From: Chloroflexus sp. MS-G
GTDB taxonomy: Bacteria > Chloroflexota > Chloroflexia > Chloroflexales > Chloroflexaceae
Length of the DNA stretch: 36,444 nucleotides
Direction of reading: 5' to 3'
Assembly: GCF_000735195.1 (NCBI RefSeq)
Contig: NZ_JPIM01000045.1
Location: 1 to 36,444 of the forward strand
Positions within the stretch are counted from its first letter, which is position 1, and each line of letters starts with the position of its first letter. The position numbers were made by a program, and so were the translations under genes. This document shows, one piece after another, positions 32,843-36,444 of this stretch. The notes beneath the pieces are model-generated. The model did no database searches. It was not told the DNA's origin and saw nothing but the letters and a program-made list of their open reading frames with translations.

Positions 32843-34344
32843 AGGCTGCTCTCGTGGTATGATGCCTCACCGGCGAGCAAATGGCGCTGAACTTTGCCAA
32901 GAGCATTGCGCGGGAGCGCACTGACAAAGCGAATGCGCCGTGGTCGTTTGTATGCAGCCAGATACTGCCGACAGTGTGCGATGAGTTCATCAGCCGTGAC
33001 CGGTTGCTCATTCGTTACCACCGCGGCCACCGGTATTTCGCCCAAATCGGGATCGGGCTGACCGTACACGGCGCATTCGACAACTGCCGGATGTTGAGCG
33101 AGGACTTCTTCGACCTCACGGGGATAGATGTTGAAGCCGCCACTGATAATCAGCTCGTGGCTACGGCCGGTGATGTGGAAGTAGCCATCGTCGTCGACGA
33201 AACCTAGATCACCGGTGTTGAACCAGCCATCAGCCGTGAAGACAGCAGCAGTTGCTGTTGGGTTGCGCCAATACCCTTGAAACAGATGCGGTCCACGGAC
33301 CTGAATCTCGCCGATCTGACCTGCCGGTAACGGTTGACCGGTCACGCGATCAACGATGCGCGCCTCTTGACCGGGAAACGGCATACCAACGCTGCCAGGC
33401 CGTCGTTCGCCATTGTACGGGTTGGTCAGGTTCATTCCTGTCTCGGTCATGCCGTAGCGTTCAAGAATTGGCTGACCGAAGAGCGCGGCAAAATCGGCAA
33501 ATGTTTGCGGGCTGAGTGGTGCCGATCCCGATACAAAGAGGCGGATATGGTGTTGTGGAACCCTAGCGCGTCGGGCAGCTTCGATCAGGCGCACGTACAT
33601 CGTCGGTACCCCGAAAAAGAGGGTAATTGCCGGATCGTTCATCCGCTGGAGGGCAACTTCAGCATCAAAACGAGCGTGTAATTCAAGACTGGCACCGCTG
33701 CGGATGGTACCGTGCACTCCCACACCCAAACCATGAACATGGAAAAGAGGCAGCATGAGCAGCAAACGATCAGCTTCCGTCCACTGCCAGGCGTTAAGCA
33801 CGGCATCACAATTGGCTGTCAGGCTGGCATGAGTGTGTACTGCCCCTTTTGCCCGACCGGTCGTACCCGATGTGTAAGCGATCAGTGCCATCTCGTGGGC
33901 CGCTGGCGGGTCGAACGACGTGGGGTCGGTCATCGGTGCACCACACAACTCTGCCGACGGCTTCAGCACATAAGGCCGGTTGGCCGGCATTGCTGCGCTC
34001 AAGATGGCTTCATTATCATCGGTTGCTACCACAATTGTTGGCGCCGAATCGCTCAACAGATGGTTCAGCTCGGTGTGTCGATACTGCGGATTGATCAGCA
34101 CAACTGCGGCACCAGCCAGTTGCGCGCCGAAGTAAGCGGCAATAAAAGCAGGGGTATTCGGTAGGGCCAGCGCGATGCGGTCGCCGCGCTGAACACCGAG
34201 CGCCTGAAAGCGTGCGGCCCAACCGGCTGCCGCTCCGGCCAGTTCGGCATAGGTGATGGTATGTTGATCCTCGACAATGCACGGTCGATCAGGCATACGC
34301 CTGGCATAGTGTAACAGGGTAGCAATAATCGGCAACGATGACAT
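32839..34344 (-). CDS. AMP-forming acyl-CoA synthetase (MatB/malonyl-CoA synthetase-like)
   Basis: A 501-residue adenylate-forming enzyme that activates a carboxylic acid to its CoA thioester through an acyl-adenylate. The phosphate loop YTSGTTGRAKG is at 157-167. The core motifs are ERYGMTETGMNLTNPYNGER and GWFNTGDLGFVDDDGYFHI, and the catalytic Lys is K484 in NALGKVQR. The ERYGMTET-N/G-M-N-x-(S/T)NPY-x-GER pattern recalls malonyl-CoA synthetases (MatB, ACSF3) more than long-chain ligases, but substrate choice is inferred. GGAGAG lies before the ATG, with a TATAAT box at 34404-34409. It is cotranscribed with the HEAT-S1 gene. Confidence 0.9.
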   Translation of the reverse strand: MSSLPIIATLLHYARRMPDRPCIVEDQHTITYAELAGAAAGWAARFQALGVQRGDRIALALPNTPAFIAAYFGAQLAGAAVVLINPQYRHTELNHLLSDSAPTIVVATDDNEAILSAAMPANRPYVLKPSAELCGAPMTDPTSFDPPAAHEMALIAYTSGTTGRAKGAVHTHASLTANCDAVLNAWQWTEADRLLLMLPLFHVHGLGVGVHGTIRSGASLELHARFDAEVALQRMNDPAITLFFGVPTMYVRLIEAARRARVPQHHIRLFVSGSAPLSPQTFADFAALFGQPILERYGMTETGMNLTNPYNGERRPGSVGMPFPGQEARIVDRVTGQPLPAGQIGEIQVRGPHLFQGYWRNPTATAAVFTADGWFNTGDLGFVDDDGYFHITGRSHELIISGGFNIYPREVEEVLAQHPAVVECAVYGQPDPDLGEIPVAAVVTNEQPVTADELIAHCRQYLAAYKRPRRIRFVSALPRNALGKVQRHLLAGEASYHESSL

Positions 34345-34403
34345 GACACTCTCCGCAGAAGTGTAAACCTTCCGGCAATACCGATGTACTAGCGTTGTAT
34401 TGC

Positions 34404-34409
34404 ATTATA
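34404..34409 (-). promoter_or_regulatory. -10 box of the acyl-CoA synthetase/HEAT-S1 operon
   Basis: On the minus strand a perfect TATAAT lies 60 bases before the acyl-CoA synthetase start. The -35 region is weak. Confidence 0.55.
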
Positions 34410-34446
34410 GCCAGCCTGATACCGTTCTTGAGTTACAAGATCACGA

Positions 34447-34480
34447 CGAACGGCGAAGCTCTCACGAGCCTCGCCGTTCG
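34447..34480 (-). terminator. Strong hairpin after the pyruvate phosphate dikinase gene
   Basis: CGAACGGCGA pairs with TCGCCGTTCG, and past one mismatch GCTC pairs with GAGC around a 4-base loop. It begins 26 bases after the dikinase stop on the minus strand. No T-run follows, so it is a structural terminator or an mRNA stabiliser. Confidence 0.65.
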
Positions 34481-34506
34481 ATCAGCGAGCGGATCAGAGG
34501 ATGTTC

Positions 34507-36444
34507 TTACTTATCGCGCTTGGCCTCGCCGAGTGCAGCCTGGGCGGCAGCCAGGCGGGCGATCGGTACACGGTAGGGCGAACAACTGACATAATTAAGC
34601 CCAACCCGATGGAAGAACTCAACGCTGGCCGGATCGCCACCGTGTTCTCCACAAATCCCCACCTTAAGGTTGGATCGGGTGGATCGTCCTCGTTCAGTAC
34701 CGATCTGTACCAACTGCCCCACGCCCTGCTGATCAATTGTTTGGAACGGATCGTCTGGGATCAGTTTCTTCTCGACATAGAGCGGCAGGAAGCGTCCTGA
34801 GTCATCGCGCGAGAGACCAAGCGTGGTTTGCGTCAGGTCATTCGTACCGAAGCTGAAGAATTCGGCAACCTGAGCAATTTCATCGGCCACCAGAGCTGCA
34901 CGCGGCAATTCGATCATTGTACCGACCAGGTACGGCACTTCGATCCCGGTTTCGGCAAAAACTTCGCTGGCGACGCGCCGGACAATCTCCTCTTGCAGCT
35001 TCAGTTCGCTTACGTAGCCAACCAGCGGGATCATCACTTCGGGGTAGACGTCGATCCCTTCTGATTTCACCTTTACCGCTGCCTTGAAGATGGCTCGGGC
35101 CTGCATTTCGGTGATTTCGGGGTAGAGGATGCCCAGACGGCAGCCACGGAAGCCCAGCATCGGGTTGGCTTCGCGCAAGCTTTCCACGCGGGCCTTGATC
35201 TTCTTCGGATCAACGCCGAGTTTGGTCGCCAGTGCCTCAATCTCTTCGTCGTCGTGGGGCAAGAACTCGTGGAGCGGCGGATCAAGGGTGCGGATCGTCA
35301 CCGGTAGTCCGGCCATTTCGCGGAACAGACCCTCGAAGTCGCCCTGCTGAAGTGGTTCGATCTTGGCCAGTGCCGCTCGCCGCTCTTCAGGGGTATCGGC
35401 GAGGATCATCTCGCGCATTGCATCAATGCGATCACCTTCAAAAAACATATGCTCAGCGCGGCAAAGACCAATCCCTTCGGCACCGAATTGACGTGCAACA
35501 CGTGCGTCGCGTGGAATATCGGCGTTGGCGCGTACACCGAGCTTACGGAACTCATCGGCCCACGACATCAGGGTCGCAAAGTCGCCGGAGAGTTCTGGCT
35601 CGACCGTCGGCATCTGGCCCGCGAAGACTTCACCACTTCCACCATCGATCGTAATCCAGTCGCCCTTGCGAATAACGGTACCGTTGACCGTCATCATCTG
35701 TTCGGCGTAGTTGATCCGCAGATCGCCGGCGCCGGCCACACACGGTTTGCCCATCCCACGAGCGACAACCGCAGCATGTGAGGTCATCCCACCACGTGCT
35801 GTCAGAATGGCCTGGGCAGCCACCATACCATGGAAGTCTTCCGGCGCCGTCTCGATCCGTACCAGAATGACCTTTTCACCAGTCTTGGCCAGTTCTTCGG
35901 CTTCATCGGGATCAAACACAGCTTTGCCGGATGCTGCACCAGGTGACGCTGGTAAACCAACGGTCAACGGCTGCGCATCTTTACGCGCAGCGGGATCAAT
36001 CATGGGGTGGAGTAATTGATCAAGCGCGTGCGGATCAACCCGTTGTACAGCCGTTGCCTTATCGATCAACCCTTCGCGCACCATATCGACCGCGATCTTC
36101 ACAGCGGCGGCGCCGGTGCGTTTGCCGGTGCGGGTTTGAAGCATCCACAGCTTACCGCGCTCGATGGTAAACTCAACGTCCTGCATGTCTTTGTAGTGGC
36201 GTTCAAGCTGCTTGGCAATCTCGTGGAACTGGGCGTACACCTCTGGCATCTCTTGCGCCAGTTTGCTAATAGGCTGTGGTGTGCGGATACCGGCCACCAC
36301 GTCTTCACCCTGGGCGTTCACCAAGTATTCGCCGAAGATTTCGGGGTCGCCGGTACTGGGATTGCGGGTAAAGGCCACACCGGTTGCCGAGTCGTTCCCC
36401 ATATTGCCGAAGACCATGGCCTGAACGTTGACAGCCGTACCTAG
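34507..36444 (-). CDS. ppdK: Pyruvate, phosphate dikinase (5' end outside window)
   Basis: The C-terminal 645 residues of a protein normally about 880 long; the reading frame is open to the window edge and starts beyond it. PPDK interconverts pyruvate, ATP and phosphate with phosphoenolpyruvate, AMP and pyrophosphate. The end of the nucleotide-binding part is visible as [20 protein letters not shown]. The phospho-carrier histidine is in [18 protein letters not shown] (codon at 35776-35778). The PEP-binding barrel follows with [19 protein letters not shown] and the catalytic Cys in [13 protein letters not shown] (codon at 34651-34653). No frameshift is seen. It would feed PEP to carboxylation and gluconeogenesis in an autotroph. 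Confidence 0.97.
   Translation of the reverse strand, partial: LGTAVNVQAMVFGNMGNDSATGVAFTRNPSTGDPEIFGEYLVNAQGEDVVAGIRTPQPISKLAQEMPEVYAQFHEIAKQLERHYKDMQDVEFTIERGKLWMLQTRTGKRTGAAAVKIAVDMVREGLIDKATAVQRVDPHALDQLLHPMIDPAARKDAQPLTVGLPASPGAASGKAVFDPDEAEELAKTGEKVILVRIETAPEDFHGMVAAQAILTARGGMTSHAAVVARGMGKPCVAGAGDLRINYAEQMMTVNGTVIRKGDWITIDGGSGEVFAGQMPTVEPELSGDFATLMSWADEFRKLGVRANADIPRDARVARQFGAEGIGLCRAEHMFFEGDRIDAMREMILADTPEERRAALAKIEPLQQGDFEGLFREMAGLPVTIRTLDPPLHEFLPHDDEEIEALATKLGVDPKKIKARVESLREANPMLGFRGCRLGILYPEITEMQARAIFKAAVKVKSEGIDVYPEVMIPLVGYVSELKLQEEIVRRVASEVFAETGIEVPYLVGTMIELPRAALVADEIAQVAEFFSFGTNDLTQTTLGLSRDDSGRFLPLYVEKKLIPDDPFQTIDQQGVGQLVQIGTERGRSTRSNLKVGICGEHGGDPASVEFFHRVGLNYVSCSPYRVPIARLAAAQAALGEAKRDK

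Overview
The window reads as chromosomal DNA of a filamentous anoxygenic phototroph-like member of the Chloroflexota, most likely a Chloroflexus. This is an inference from protein style: a large GAF-rich cytosolic histidine kinase, TPR-tailed Ser/Thr kinase, fused biotin carboxylase/BCCP, F420-type LLM oxidoreductase and pyruvate phosphate dikinase. Moderate GC, AGGAG-type ribosome binding sites and frequent TGnTATAmT extended -10 boxes are also seen. No phage, plasmid, CRISPR or complete insertion sequence was found. The window is an ordinary chromosomal segment with about 20 protein genes and one tRNA.

Layout. 1-3000: two exported proteins on the minus strand, a DPBB/golvesin-like secreted protein and a DUF3048 lipoprotein. 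3372-6893: an orphan multi-GAF histidine kinase on plus. 6897-12517: a compact minus-strand operon whose start/stop codons overlap (membrane-anchored giant TPR protein, unknown helical protein, FGE-sulfatase-fold protein, then a SEC-C zinc-motif protein). 12950-14885: cyclophilin and a vWA protein. 15321-18658: operon of LLM oxidoreductase, biotin carboxylase-BCCP fusion and a small membrane protein. 18873-22724: mutS-ribF on plus. 22950-27002: operon of Ser/Thr kinase-TPR, adenylate kinase-like protein and 3-hydroxybutyrate dehydrogenase. 27629-30937: sugar nucleotidyltransferase/phosphohexomutase-like fusion followed by a lamin-tail-domain protein. 31089-31172: tRNA-Leu(UAG) with its own promoter and terminator. 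31199-34344: MatB-like acyl-CoA synthetase coupled to a HEAT-S1 protein. 34507-36444: C-terminal three quarters of pyruvate phosphate dikinase, cut by the window edge.

Functionally this mixes housekeeping (mutS, ribF, cyclophilin, tRNA), central carbon and acyl-CoA metabolism (PPDK, biotin carboxylase, acyl-CoA synthetase, hydroxybutyrate dehydrogenase), cell-envelope sugar activation, and signalling (histidine kinase, Ser/Thr kinase). The least explained parts are the TPR/unknown/FGE-like/SEC-C operon, the HEAT-S1 protein, and the intergenic DNA. The intergenic DNA carries recurring hairpin elements, a 114-bp inverted-repeat-bounded element, and a stack of inverted repeats at 1576-1742.
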